The position numbers and the translations under genes are program-made. A stretch of DNA of 64,000 nucleotides. Source: Gymnopilus junonius (Eukaryota > Basidiomycota > Agaricomycetes > Agaricales > Galerinaceae). This document shows positions 45,158 to 57,747 of the stretch, in pieces (the first letter of the stretch is position 1; the number at the start of each line of letters is the position of its first letter). The DNA lies in the NCBI GenBank assembly GCA_015501075.1, contig JADNYJ010000151.1:1-64000 (forward strand). The letters run 5' to 3'. The notes below the pieces were generated by a model, which was not told where the DNA came from, searched no databases, and worked only from the letters and a program-made list of their open reading frames with translations.

Positions 45158-45840
45158 TTAAATCCCACTAGCATACCCCTCCTTAACTGCCTGCTCAGCA
45201 ACCGTAATCTCCACCTCAAAGTTCACTTTGGGCGCGTCCTCAAAATCTGGTATAAGGGTGGCAGTGATGGATTCGTCGCTGGATGACTGATCCTGCAATT
45301 GCGAGGCAGCAGGAGAGTCCACTTCTTAGCTCCTTCCATGAGCAACGCGACGTTGTAGGGCCGAGTCCTGATTAGCTTTGATTCCATAGGTAGCACAGCA
45401 TGTCCGTATGTAGACGGACGCGGTCCAGTGACGAACAAGCTTTCCTTGCCTCTCGCCATTGCCCGCAACCCTATACTGCGTGGCCTACTCGACGCGTCCC
45501 CGAGCCCAGCTTCCTAGGCTGGAGCCAGAATGGCCTACCCCAACGTGATTGGGCCAAAACGGCGCCGAATCCGAGGCCAGGGTATATCAGGGCACTGTTA
45601 CATTCGGCAATCCTATCAAGAAAAAATGCATCATCGTGCCACCAAGCATAGCGAAGAGGAAAGGCAAGCATACACGAACACACGAACACCCTTTCCTCCC
45701 CATCAATTGCCATCTTCACGCTGTCAAACGGACTACCAGTAGCGATCAATGCTCGGCCCTTGGCCCATCTCACCAAATCCTCTGGCTTCGCCTGCACAAG
45801 CTTAACTGGGATTCGACAACGAATAATTGGCATGGTACCG
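45158..45840 (-). pseudogene. malic enzyme 3' relic
   Basis: Minus-strand phrases match the NAD-binding and C-terminal part of malic enzyme: PII and LSNP (two frames, 45835-45815), KLVQAKPEDLVRWAKGRALI then ATGSPF, an intron-like gap, IAECNSALIYPGLGFGAVLA QS, and far downstream LIPDFEDAPKVNFEVEITVA EQAV to a stop at 45158. Between QS and LIPDF the expected sequence is replaced by unrelated sequence (about 45290-45480), and one base is out of frame after LSNP. The catalytic and N-terminal parts are missing; beyond 45840 the DNA is an unrelated plus-strand coding fragment. Malic enzyme converts malate to pyruvate; this copy cannot. Confidence 0.75.
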
Positions 45841-46418
45841 TCCGGCTGGAAGGTACACTTTCTGCACTGCCCGTGAATTTCCTAGAGCTAAACCTCAAGA
45901 AGTATATGCTCGCGAACACCAACAACGTTTCCCTTCTGGTTAGTCAGATGATCAAAGATGGAGTTTGGTTTGCTCCTCTTGATTGCTTTGATAACAGGAT
46001 CATCGAACTGCCCGAGCTTGACGAATCCATTTCCTTGAAGGCCAACGTTCTAGATGCAATTGCATTCCTCTCTGCCACATCCAGGGAGATCTCACTCGCC
46101 TGCACATTTAGGCTCCTGCCGGACAGGTCCGAAGTTCTGGTCACTGGGAACGGTGAAGCAGGTCGTATAACAACATCACGAATCCAAGATATATGGAACA
46201 CGATGTCAGCAATCGCGCAAAGGAGGGACAAAGCCAGTACTATATCTAGCTTTAAAAGGGAACTCTACTCCGCCAACTTTACCCGGTTCAGGCAAGACTT
46301 CGCAATGTATCTCTCGTGGCTCCAGGAATGGCATGAGGCATACAAAGAAAAACGATCCTCTGGCGTCTTCGAGGAAGGTAATAGGACGATCTGCACATAC
46401 GAGAGTAAGAGGATGTGA
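45803..46418 (+). CDS. 5'-truncated coding fragment of unknown family
   Basis: The frame is open from 45549, but the part before 45800 is antisense to the malic-enzyme relic. Protein-like sequence starts about LNWDSTTNNWHGTVRLEG and runs through LKKYMLANTNNVSLLVSQMI, ISLACTFRLLPDRSEVLVTG and YLSWLQEWHEAYKEKRS to the stop at 46418. No introns, mixed helices, no ATG at the homologous start. It may be an exon of a larger gene or a piece joined by rearrangement. Family not recognised. Confidence 0.4.
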
Positions 46419-47026
46419 TATGACCTTAACGCGGTTCTAACTCTTTCTTCAAAGCAGCGATCATTGAGGCAACATTGAGGTCAACATGTCGATGAACTGG
46501 AACGCAAACTCAGCATCCGAACTTCAAGCATGTTAAAACGTACTTACAATTGAAAATAGGAAGGAATGATGTGTAAGGAACAGTGTTCTACAGACCTTGA
46601 CTTTCACAGATGGTTTACAAGTAGCATAAGGACGCGAGTAACGTTGACAGGGATACTTAATAGAATACGTTATTAGTAAATAAATCAAAGGGACATACAT
46701 GGAGAGAATACGAACCCAGTTAATGCTGGAAGCGTCCGCCCAGCGCAAGCGATGAATGCTGCAGTAGTCAATTGACGAGCGAGATAGATGGTACGGTGTT
46801 CCTGAAGAGGACCTGGACAAACTGGACAAAGAAGTACGAGAGAACAAGCGGGAAGAAGTCAGAAAAAGAAGTCGGAAAAAGACAAACCGTGGAAAAGATT
46901 ACTTACATCAGACTGATTCTAAGAATAGATCATCGCAGTTGTCCATTTTCCGATCTTCCCCTCCCACCCGCATGAACCGCCCCCGCTCGAGCCATGCTGG
47001 ACTTCTGACTTTGTTTATACTTACAT
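46419..47026. other. intergenic, no recognised gene
   Basis: Short frames only. Possible small downstream exons of the orphan exon at 47027-47258 could lie here, but none is convincing. Confidence 0.35.
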
Positions 47027-47258
47027 GGTTTTCTGAAAGGCCTAGGTAATGTAGGCACACTATATCTACCATCATTCCTGCGAGCTGAACCCCAACTGTG
47101 CAGAGATCGGATTCAAACTCGACTTCAATAACTTCCCCGAAATACTGTCGCAGTACCAGTACCGTGATACTCAGCGGCATACAACGCGCCTCCGCTGACC
47201 CAGTTACAATCCTTATTTCACTCAGGTCGTCTTCGACACAAAACAGCCGCAAATGTAC
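47027..47258 (-). other. orphan exon-like segment
   Basis: On the minus strand an open segment bounded by a tatag acceptor and a GTAAGT donor encodes LRLFCVEDDLSEIRIVTGSA, MPLSITVLVLRQYFGEVIEV and VDIVCLHYLGLSENH. Composition and splice signals look like a real internal exon, but no partner exon or start is clear on either side. Family unknown. Confidence 0.3.
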
Positions 47259-48799
47259 TATAATATAGGAGATGTGGGTGACCTTGATACACCCTGAAAG
47301 GGTGAAAGGTATTTGAAGCTCTCTTCACTTTTTCTAAGCCTGATTGTTAACTCCCCAATATCCTTAGAACACCTGATAACAACTGCATTACGGATTTGCA
47401 GATACGTACATAATCAGGATCAACCCACTAAGCCTCGCCTCTCTGCTGTTCCGCTACTTGTTCCACAATCTCGTCTCTGGAGTCCCTTGAACTTGAAGAG
47501 CCGCCGCGTACTGCTCATCTTAACCTAGACTTGTATCGACCACTTAACTCTTTAATTTCCGGCTAATGCTGCAACGCATGGTGCGTTACTCAAATTACAT
47601 CCACATTGACCGAAGCCCGCCTGTATTTACCGATGTACAACTATGCCCTACCAAGAACATCTGGAGGTTACTCGCATCGATGGGGAATGGCCAAGTTTGT
47701 CCAATCTTCTCCTTCGTTCCGTTGTTGTTATGCTTATCTTACCAAACGATGAACATAGTTAGGTAGTGCTATGGATCTCTCAGCGGAATTGTTCAAACTC
47801 TGAAGTGAGCGTATTTAAAACTGCATTCTCCTCGTAAGTGTCACCCATTTGATCTCAAGCCTCAAATCTGACAAGACGACCGAGCTCGGTCCAGGACTTT
47901 GGGTCTTGGAATTCTAGAACCGACGCCTTACGGCGACCATGAGAGGATTAGCATCGGTCTGATAGAATTGTCAGTTGTTCGTGTCTTCACCTTTCCATTC
48001 CTCTGTGAGTTAACGACTCTTTAACTCATGGACAACCCACAGAAGTCTACATACCTTCGCAAACTTCCCGCAGAAAAAGTACTATTTTTGTACGTATCAA
48101 TACCCTGTCAATACCGCACCACTGGTTGAAACGCGCCTTTATTATAGCTTGATTTGCCCGAGGGCTCGCGTGTCCGCATAACGTAAATTAAGCTATTAGT
48201 GAGGCTCCTGAGAATGGACTGCGCTGTATTCTGTGATCTCCCTCCCATAAGTACTTCGATCTCCCTCCTGTCATGTCTGAAAATTTGAACAGGCCTGATC
48301 ACCTTCTAACTAGGATTTTGCTATTCTGCAATTGCTTCCTTCGAGGTTTGAACTTGAAATTGCGCAATCGATCCCGACCTCCGGACTTCAGCTTTGGCTG
48401 ACAGTCAAAGGTACAACGTCCTGGTGCCTAGTCTTGGCTGCGGGTCGAGTCTAGTTGTTAGAGTGGGAACATCGGAAGAGAGCATCGAATATAGATATAG
48501 AATCCTCGCATGGATGAACCCCTGGGTATACTCCGTGACGTGCGGACCGTTCATGCGATGCACTGTAGATGATTACTTGTGTTTCGCCTGCAGTTCGTCC
48601 TAGGTGATCATACGGTGTTTCTCTTCAGCCTTCAAGTTACCTCAGTATGGAAAGAAGAAAAATTGTAAAGTGTATTTGACTATCTACCGCTATGAAATGC
48701 TTTCGGATCCCATTGTGTTTAAGCGATTCAACCTATACGCGCAAAAAAAAGATATAGCATTCCTCTTCTAAGTCAAGGGTCGACCTTCGAATCGCCGTC
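47259..48799. other. intergenic, no recognised feature
   Basis: No gene, repeat or RNA recognised. Confidence 0.4.
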
Positions 48800-49517
48800 T
48801 TACAATCCCAGAGTAGCGAGAGTGAGGGTTAGGGCGAGATTGATGAGCAGATTGGCGACGCTAACCAAACCTCGGTAAAAGGGTTAGTATCCTGTTTCTG
48901 ATGACAAGGTAAAAAGAAGTTCTTACAGCTCAGATACCAAGGTGATAACGCCGCCAACGATGATCTCGAGTTGAACAAGGAGCTCGTTAATAATCGCGTC
49001 AATACCGATACCTTCGAAAATAGGGCCGAGAACTGGAATGGCATCAACTGCACTGCTGAGAACGGTGGTAATTTCCTAGTATACGCAGCCACCGACATAA
49101 GTATCCCGAAGCATTGTACCATGAGATTGTTGAACTCACAGAGATGACGGGAGCGATAGCATTGGCAACATCAGAGCTACGCCAGTGACAGAACCAAGGC
49201 CACCGAGGGCAGAAGCGGCACCGGTAAGAGCGCTGACGAGATCGCCAACGAGAGGTACAATGTTTCCTGCGGTCGCTGTGTTGTTACCCAGGAGCCCGGC
49301 TTAAAAACATAAAAAATGGCTAAGTAAAATCAAACTAAATACTCCAGTCTGGGAAAGACGTACTGATTTCAGGGAGAATTCCCCCAACGATGCCTTGAAG
49401 GTCGCCGACAATGCCCAGGACATCGGTTACACCTGCACGTTTCTCGGCAACGGGGTTGGCATAGGCAGCGAGACCGCTAACAGCCAAGAAGGATACGAAG
49501 AATCGAGAGGCGAACAT
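48800..49517 (-). CDS. small secreted amphipathic protein (SC15-like)
   Basis: Exons 49517-49364, 49299-49181, 49075-48927 and 48860-48800 give 160 residues in frame. Signal peptide MFASRFFVSFLAVSGLAAYA, then a likely Kex2-type KR site (NPVAEKRAGV). The mature part is almost entirely Leu/Ile/Val/Gly/Ala/Ser helices (LGIVGDLQGIVGGILPEI, LVQLEIIVGGVITLVSEL) with no cysteines, so it is not a hydrophobin. The overall type recalls Schizophyllum SC15, a secreted protein of aerial hyphae; this is by resemblance only. A longer exon 2 (to 49140) would add SSDVANAIAPVIS-like sequence, but needs a two-base shift, so the GTAGCT donor at 49180 is preferred. Confidence 0.65.
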
Positions 49518-52500
49518 GTTGATAGTGCAGAAGTACTCTTAAGATGTCGCTGTTTGTCGTTGGACACTGAAACAGTCGGAAACTGGCTCACCTTTTATAC
49601 GTTTTTCTATGGGGTAAGAATTCTTCATTTTGGGGTAAATCTGTAAGCATTGTTCTTAGAAAAACAAACAAGATGGCGTGCAATCTCGTCACATTGAAGC
49701 TCTTTCGCGGTGCTTGAAGAGATGTACATGAGCATATGTTGCACGATGTCAGAAAAGCGTAGAGTGGCCTACCATATCTGGCACGGAAATTGATCTCCGA
49801 GGTTTGCATCCTTTCCAGAACGCTGACATAGATTCGCATGTCATGTTAATTGCTGGCAGGGCTGAGAATCAAACGAGGGCCTCCATTTAATGATCGCGCT
49901 TTTTTGGGGTTTCTGATGTCAATTTGTATCGCAAAAGTAAAGGAACTGTTGAGGTTCCGTGTTAAGTTACTCATGATGCTATGAGCAGTGAACTATTCAA
50001 GTAGAATGAGGTTCATAATCGTGTGCAGCACTCTATTATTGCGTTCGAAGTTCACTTCTGTTTCGTCCCAAGATTACTTCGCCCTGGTGAGTATACGTAA
50101 GGATGTTACATCGTGTTGTATCTCGTACCGAAGCCGGCGCATCCGTTATAGGCTGTGTTTATTTTACACCACCGGCAGAACTCCAGACTTAAACATTTTC
50201 AATTTGTGTTTTGGCAGTCCCTGCCCTGGCACGCATCAAAATTTTAATCGATTGCTCGGATTCTGAAGAGCAAGACAGCATAGAGAACAAGGCCTTAACA
50301 TAGACGATGAGAAATCTGTCGGTCCTGTCTTGATTTATCCTTCCATTCCATCTTGATTTTCTCAAGGCAGTGCCGACAATTAATACATATCTGACTTCTA
50401 AGATACACGGTGCATATTTTTGGGCTCATTGTGCATGTCTGGAATTTGCCAAGATCAAGGAAAATACCTTTTGATCGACTTTCTCAGCAGCGAGACCCCT
50501 GATTTGGATGATCTATTTTAAAAGTCCTGCATCTAATTTTAGCGATTTTCCGAAACCATCAACTCGAGTCCACAGTCCTGTCTATCAAGCAGACGGAGTA
50601 TGGGTAAGTTATGGTATTCATCCGGCTTAACACTTGAAATGAAATTCACACGGTGAATTGACTCAAGCTGCCCAAAGTCCGTTTCTATCACAGAGCGCAT
50701 CAGCCTTAGTGATTCCAGTGTTACGCCTCTTAGTCTTGTCATATCCTCAAACTATGGCGGCGACTTTCCTTCATCTCATTTGCTACTCCAATAATCTGTA
50801 GTTTAGGGTGAGAAGAGGCACAATTCGATTCATCCAACTCGCTTAGCCCGGTTCCATCACTTGCCTATTTTGTTTTCCCATTAAGGCATTCAACAAGACT
50901 TTAGCTAGCTGAGAAGATAGAAAAGAGAAAGATAGTTAGTTAGAATATAACTTACTTCTTATTCGTTGTCAATAGTGAAGACATAAATGCGGTTTGGAAA
51001 AATCTCACAACAACGTTTTGAATGGGGAAATCCGTGGTCCTGCCAAATTCAAGTTCCATTGTTCGACTTCTCCCATATTTTTATTGAGGTCAACTGGTTA
51101 AGATTATTACAATTAGCATGTAAAAAGAATGTCACCCGCTAAGGAAACAGAAGTTTATCCATCCCTCACTCCGTTTAAGTCCCTATGTTTGGGCAGAACG
51201 AAGTCAGCCGGCCTGACAGCTCCAGCCGGCCCCGGCACAACGCTCATCCAACCAAAGAATTTTCGATTTTGGCATCAATAGCAATTTTCGGGTTAAGCGA
51301 GGAATCGAAAAGTTCCTTTGCTTCGTCTGTAACATCCGGATTCCGCATGACAGAACTTTAACACGTTTCGAAAATGCCGTTCCCTCGTATCCTTTAAGCA
51401 TATGATGCATATATGTGAGAGAAAGTCGCATTTGTTCCGGATCACGATTGATGTAAGACACAGCTTATTCACTGAGTTCATGCAACAAGTCCGAACCCTC
51501 GGAGGGAGGTTACGAAGAAAGGTACCTTCGTGGTCATTTCACATCTTCCTAAGCCACCTGAAAGTATGAATCTTAATTTAGCAGACGAATCTGCACACAT
51601 CAGTAGATATTCACATAGCCAATCGCAACTTAAATCAATGGCAGACAGACAGAAGCAAGTCTACTAACTCAGGAAGGTACCGCGCATGAGTAACCTACCA
51701 CATGACCTCTTGTAAGACGTTGGTCGGATACTTCAAGCCATTAATAACCTGACAGGTTTACATATGTTCGGAAAAACATATGACAGGAATCGTGCGAGGC
51801 CTGCAGGAAAAGAGACTGCCAATTGGATTTTGTAAGGGCCTTGAGAAAGAATGTTCCCATCCGTGCTGACCTTCGGGACAGCTTGTTGTGACTTCATGTG
51901 TTGATATATAATTGGCCAATGGAGGTTCATGGGAGAATGCCTCGCGCCGCCCTCCGCACGTCGCTTGGGTCCGCACTACACCCACCTCACAGCGCAACCC
52001 AATTTCTTTTGAAAGCACTGACGTACTTAGCATTGAATCTGACGTCATGGGGGCGATGGCGTTCTCGAGCGCTCGCGACTCCCGGATCAATCCGATATAT
52101 GATCCGTTCATCCGCTAGGCGCCCGCCGGATTCGCATGTGCGATGTCAAGGTGGAGATGAAATTTCCCACACCTTCGAGGTGCTTAACATAGGTGACTTC
52201 CGTTATACAGGCAACAGACGAAAACAGAAAACTGGAGCGCGGCGCGCAAGCCGGAAATAGCACAGAGTATTGGCGTCAACAACACCTCTCGTCACAAGTT
52301 GGAGTAAGTCTGCAAACATAAGCTGAGAGTATATTTGTTCATAGTCAATCCACCCAGGAGATTGGGGTTGGCGATCCAGGAAAATTGAAAGTAACACCTC
52401 TTTTCCTCAGAAATTTCTCACGAGGAAATCAGGGACCCTAAATAGCATCCCGAATTGAAATTGTATAAGAAAGTTGATTTATAACTATCGCAGATGGCAG

Positions 52501-55044
52501 AAGCACATGAAAATTTTGCCTTTCCGGCGGGAGACCAGGGGGGCCAATTTATGAAGATAAGGACATTGTTCGACTCAGAAGTAGCCATGGTTGACAGCTT
52601 CGACGAAATTTGACGGAACATTGAACAGTGATCCAGTGCACCAAGTTAACTTGGAGGAGAGAATCCAGATCTGAAGGCCTGAAGCTTAAGGAGTGAAAAG
52701 TGAAGATGGTGGCTTAGGTATCTCGAGCAAGTTTCCAGAAGTGAGCTGCATAATCTAGGCGCAAGCGATGTCGATGAAAGGTGAAAGAACCTGTCATTGA
52801 AGTGAGATTTCTGCTTCAGAGCCGTTTCGGGCCCAAACGGACTCCGAGAAAGGGCGTGGAAATATAATTGGTCACGAGAGATTCATTTCTCTTGTCACTG
52901 TCACCCAGTGACACGCCGCTTTCGGGCCCTCTCCATTGTCGTCCGAGGTCGACCAATTCATATCTGTCGATTTACTCGCCAATCTTCTCCAAGAATAATG
53001 GATATTATGGTCGGCTCTGTCGATTTGTTTTCTGCTTCATAGTTCCCAGCCACCAATAAACGGATATATGACTATTTATTTCGAGTTTCGGCTTCGAATT
53101 GTCTGACCAAATTTCGCTCATGCCTCCCGCGATCGTTGAGAAGGTACGACTCATGATTTTTATGTCCTATCTGCCCCTTTAAGTTTCATCATGTTGTCTA
53201 GGATACCTTTTTTCCAAGCAGTTATCCCAATTGATGGTACAGCAAGGTTGAATTGCTCGATCTCTCTGCCCTTTTCCCTGCATGCTCTTCTAGATGAATG
53301 CGAACATTTCCGGTTCGGAGGTCGTGATCTGTGGTATTCCTCTAAAAGTCGGCGGGTCGCGTCCCATCATCCTTATCGCAGACCTCTCTATATTTCGACT
53401 ACCATCATACGGAAACTATAAACGACGTCAAGGCCCATTTATACGACCGCTATGGTCCCTAAAAATTTTCTAACAAGTCGCATACAGAAGTAGTCTGCAT
53501 ACCGGGGTTGGTTCGTGATATATCCACAATCTGTCACTTTTCTCATGTCTTCTCTATAGAATTTCTTTTCTACCCGCCAACTTGAAACATGCGCTTCTTG
53601 CCCGTGCTTGCTGGATCAGATTCCTGCATAATTATGGGCCGTGTGCCGCGATCATGAAGGGCGCAGACTGCCATCAGAAGAACTATTCGACGCAGGCCCT
53701 ATGCAGAGTGAATGATCTATTCTCACTTTCGGTGGCTTGCATTATTGTTTTCTCTCGTTTAAATGAGGATGGAGTAAATTTGAGCCTGTTTCCTGTTAAT
53801 CCTCCAAGGATTTCTAGATTCATTCCGGGTCGATCTCTTGTCCAGGACATATCACTATGTCCTTCGCCTTTGGATGACGAATCTAGAAGAAGTCCGGCGA
53901 TATGAGTACAAAGCAGCCTGAAAATACGGTCATTCAAGTTGAAAAACTTCCTCGAAATCCAAATTGCAGGTCTTATCCGTATTGTTGTAATTCCGAGTCC
54001 CGATCTCTCATTATATTTTATTTACGCTGATTGGTAGCCACAATCTGATCAACTCTTGGGAATCGGCGTCAACCCTTTGATCACATTGATGGTATGGTAA
54101 CAAAGCAAGTAAGTCGATCAACCTCAGGATGTCTTCCGCTCTTTATTTGAACCTTTTAGGGCGCGAAACTTCTGTGCAGTTAAGTATTTGCTTTATGACA
54201 TGTTGCATCATGTGGCGATCTAGCCCAGGACACCTTTTTATTGAAGTTGACCGATTTTTAGATGGCGCTAAATCGTCATCTAATTGAAGTAGCGGTTGAT
54301 TTCGTGCTTGCAATTGGTTGACCGTAAACCATTTGAACTGAAAGTCCTATTGAATGACCCTTTCCCTTTCCAGATCACTTTCATGTTTTTGTCCGTTCTC
54401 GGTGCGTCTTCATGACTTCTCGAATTGGGAACAGAATCCTGACGACTTAGAAGCAAGGTGTCGGGAGTTCGGCACTCCCGACGAGCGTCTGCTTGATAAC
54501 AAATATAGAATTTCTTCCAGACGTTTGCGTCACGAGGCAGAATGCACACAAAGCGAGGCGCTTGGAACTAAACAACATATCTTCCCGCGACTATGTCTCC
54601 GGTCGGCTGTGCCTGATGACAGAGTAGCCTCGTAATTCAGATTCTCAGGATGTCATTACCTCCCCCCTTTAGTGCGCCCAGAGGATATGGAATTTCAGCA
54701 ACAGCAACCAGCGAAGGAACGTATTGTTTCCAGTGCACTTAGTCTTTTAGCAAGAATTTTCAAGACGATGGGATAATTGACAATCGTCCGTCGCACCGTG
54801 AGCGTATTCTTTGCATGCCATCTCATCTTTCTTTCTCGTCAAGACTAGGGACAAAGCTGTACGCACCAGTGCACGTCAGTTTAAATAAATTTTGATCTAA
54901 CCGAAGGGGATTAATTGAGTTACGACTGCACTGCCCATGACAAGTCCATGCAATTTTGGGCCTAAAATTCTGTTATTCTTTGAGTAGGATTTAAATCCTT
55001 CTTTGTGGGCCTCGTGAGCCTTCTCACTTCACCTAGTTTCCTCC
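49518..55044. other. long stretch without a confident gene
   Basis: 5.5 kb with only short frames. A minus-strand piece at 50742-50539 (LRGVTLESLRLMRSVIETDF GQLES, then LRLLDRQDCGLELMVS) resembles the end of an F-box/LRR protein and may be a relic. GC-richer sequence at 51920-52130 has overlapping frames on both strands with no recognisable product. No repeats or RNAs were found by eye. Confidence 0.35.
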
Positions 55045-57419
55045 ATGTCCTCTCCACAGAACTGGAATGGTACCAATTTTTCGCCTTCCTCAAGCCACCT
55101 CAGAATACCAAATGGATCACAGCCAGATGCATCCAGTTTTATACGCCACCCTCAGAACGGGTAGGTCCCGAAGCGTGAACAATGCGTATGCGTTCTTACT
55201 CACACGCTGTCTGACACCAGTGTCGTCGCAACGCCTGCCTTCAGGCTCGTCTCCTTCATCTTCATTCCTCTTGCAGTGCGATAACTGCCAGTTTCTAGAC
55301 CTCTGCGACGCCTGTTCGCTCTTATCATTGGAATAAACACCTACAAATGTCCAAGCTTCCGAGCTCTACGTGGTGCTGAACCAGATGCCCTGGCATTCAA
55401 AGACTACTTTGAGAGATGGCTCGGAGTTCCCACAGACCATATAGCCCTCCTACTAGGACGAGAGGCCACCAGATTAAACGTCATTCAAGGATTTAAAAGG
55501 CTCGCAAAGGACCATCGCATCCAGCCAGGCGACCCCATTGTCATATTCTTTGCCGGTCATGGCGGCGAAGTCCTTCCTCGAAACGGCTGGGAAGCTGGTG
55601 GTAAAGGGAGCAAGATCCAAATGCTTGTCCCCTACGACTGCTCATCCGAGGCTGGGCAAGGGGTTCCGGCTATTCCGGACCATACCATTGGAGCCCTGAT
55701 AGGTCAGATTTCACGGGAGAAAGGGGACAACATAGCGAGTCTTTCATTCATTCGGTGGCTGGATTCCAGCATGCTTACATACTATGCATTTATCAGACAG
55801 TCATCGTCGATTGTTGCCATTCGGCCTCGGCGACGCGAGCCTTTCCTAGTAGTGACTTCGCCGTTCGTTCCGTGATCCTGGAACCAGCAATGTACAATCA
55901 CGACATCGACGAGAGCATTTTTGGTTCCACGACCAGGGCCGTACGACCTACACCTCAGTATCAACATGGAGGCTCCAAATCCCATATGTTGCTAGCCGCG
56001 TGTGGTTCTTCTGAAAAGGCTGTAGAATCAGATGGCCATGGCAACTTTTCTGCTGCCCTTCTCAAGCTTCTCCAGACGACTCCGCCAGATCAGTTGAGAC
56101 ACCGCGATGTTTTGGATTTTATGGAAAAAATTCCTGGGTAGGTTCTATCTCTGACATCATTTAAATACAACGACTCAACAGTTTTACAGCCAGAATCCAC
56201 AATGCGAAGGAGACCATCCAGATAGACTTCTTTTCAGCATGGCTGAACTTGCAAAGCCGACAGCCTATTCAATTCGGCCCGCTAGTACGTTCAACTTTTC
56301 CTCGATCCCCCAGTTCATTCTCGATGCCGGGTCAGCGCACGGCATTACCCCTGGATCGCAGTTTTCAATTTATGGAGAGAAGGTCAAGCTCATGGCATCC
56401 GCTGTAAATGCTTTCAACTCGGTTTTAGAACCTCTCTCGCAATACAGCCCACATCTAACAACTAGTCAACCCACCACGGCCGTACTGACCCAATTTGGAC
56501 CTGGAGAACACATGCGTTTGTTCATCCCTGCTGAAGATCCGTTCCAAGGGCTTTTCAGACATGTCTGCAACAGCCTTAGAGACGGTGGAGAGCTAGGCTT
56601 GAATAATATTATACTAGTTCCAAATCCGAGCATTGCTCATCTGGGTGCGCGCATGGATCCCTCCGGTCGAAATGTTGTGTTCAACATACTCGACGAGAGA
56701 GCAACTCGCTACGGCTTTAGTCACCCATTTGACCCCGTTTTGGCTGAGGTTGATTCTGTGGCTCGCGTGCTTTCCTGCGCAAGGCACTTTTTCAGGACAC
56801 TGCATCGCTCGTCGAACCCGACTGGTGAAGGAAGTCAAGTTCACATAGAATTTTACCAGCTCCAAGAAACTTCCAGGTATTCCGAAAATGGAGAAATAAT
56901 GTTAATACCCACTGGTCCCAATCTATGCCAACACAATGGCATTGACTTCACTACAACTACAGCACGCACCCCGTATGGATTCAAGATCATCAATAATAGC
57001 CCCCATAGATTTTACGCATACCTATTTTATTTCGATTTTGGCGACCTGAGCATTAGTGAGTACTTTTCTTTGAGCGTAAATGATTTAATACTATTTTCGA
57101 TTATGCAGCACCTTTCTATCAAACTCCAGCGGCCCCGCAAAAGTACCAAGCAGACTTTTCGTTGAGAAAGAAGGGCGGCAGTCTCACAATAGGCTATGGG
57201 TCTGGCGGTGTCACGCCATTCTCATTCGTCCTGCGTGAGGGTCATGATGTGGACGTTGGCTTTCTGAAGCTGTTCGTTTCGACCAAACCCATTGATCTCA
57301 ATTTCATCCCTCAAGGTTCACCATTTTCCAATTCAAGCAAAGCTCTGCAGACTTGGGAAGGAAGGAAAGGAGATTTATGGGATGACCTCCTTGTTCCTTT
57401 CATTCTGCGCCGTGGTTGA
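55045..57419 (+). CDS. caspase-like (peptidase C14) protein with Agaricomycete C-terminal domain
   Basis: Exons 55045-55160, 55299-55738, 55801-56137, 56190-57055 and 57109-57419 join in frame to 689 residues. After a short polar start (MSSPQNWNGTNFSPSSS) the caspase fold runs LRRLFALIIGINTYKCPSFR; the catalytic His is in VIFFAGHGGE and the catalytic Cys in IIVDCCHSASATR, which spans the exon 2/3 junction. LLAACGSSEKAVESDGHGNF S follows, as in other fungal caspase-like proteins. The second half is a beta-rich domain ending YGFKIINNSPHRFYAYLFYF then LTIGYGSGGVTPFSF and DVDVGFLKLFVS, which I recall from many Agaricomycete relatives. Intron 2 has a weak GTCTTT donor. Probable Arg/Lys-directed protease or regulator of programmed cell death; the function is inferred. 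Confidence 0.9.
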
Positions 57420-57747
57420 AGTTGTCTACGTCGTCAATGGCCATCTGAGGATATGGGTATATGGATTATCAATCTAAAGCATGTTGAAGTTGAGTTGTCT
57501 TCGATGCTCCGAGTTCGGCCCAAGAAGGATCGAAGGTGCCTGTCCTTGTGAGTCCGCATGTCGCGTCAGATGGAGAGATCACTTGGAAGGGTGCTGTCGT
57601 GTCGTGCATGGTGCACGCATGCAGTCAAGCGATCAGGGGAGGTGCTATTCCGTTACACATTACAATGCAACCACCGATTTATACCGCATCGAACCCACAG
57701 TTTGTATGAAAAATAGCTGAACACTGTTGAAATATATACGTTTTCCT
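57420..57747. other. 3' flanks of converging genes
   Basis: Short spacer between the caspase-like gene and the minus-strand coiled-coil gene; nothing recognised. Confidence 0.4.

Noticed and set aside
45223..45468. 81-residue minus-strand frame inside the malic-enzyme relic
   Set aside because: The sequence does not match malic enzyme and has no start context; it is probably inserted or scrambled DNA within the relic.
49140..49299. Frameshift in exon 2 of the SC15-like gene
   Set aside because: An alternative donor at 49180 keeps the whole gene in frame, so no indel is needed, although the skipped stretch looks partly coding.
51758..52260. Overlapping frames on both strands in a GC-richer stretch
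   Set aside because: Neither shows a recognisable domain or consistent splice sites.
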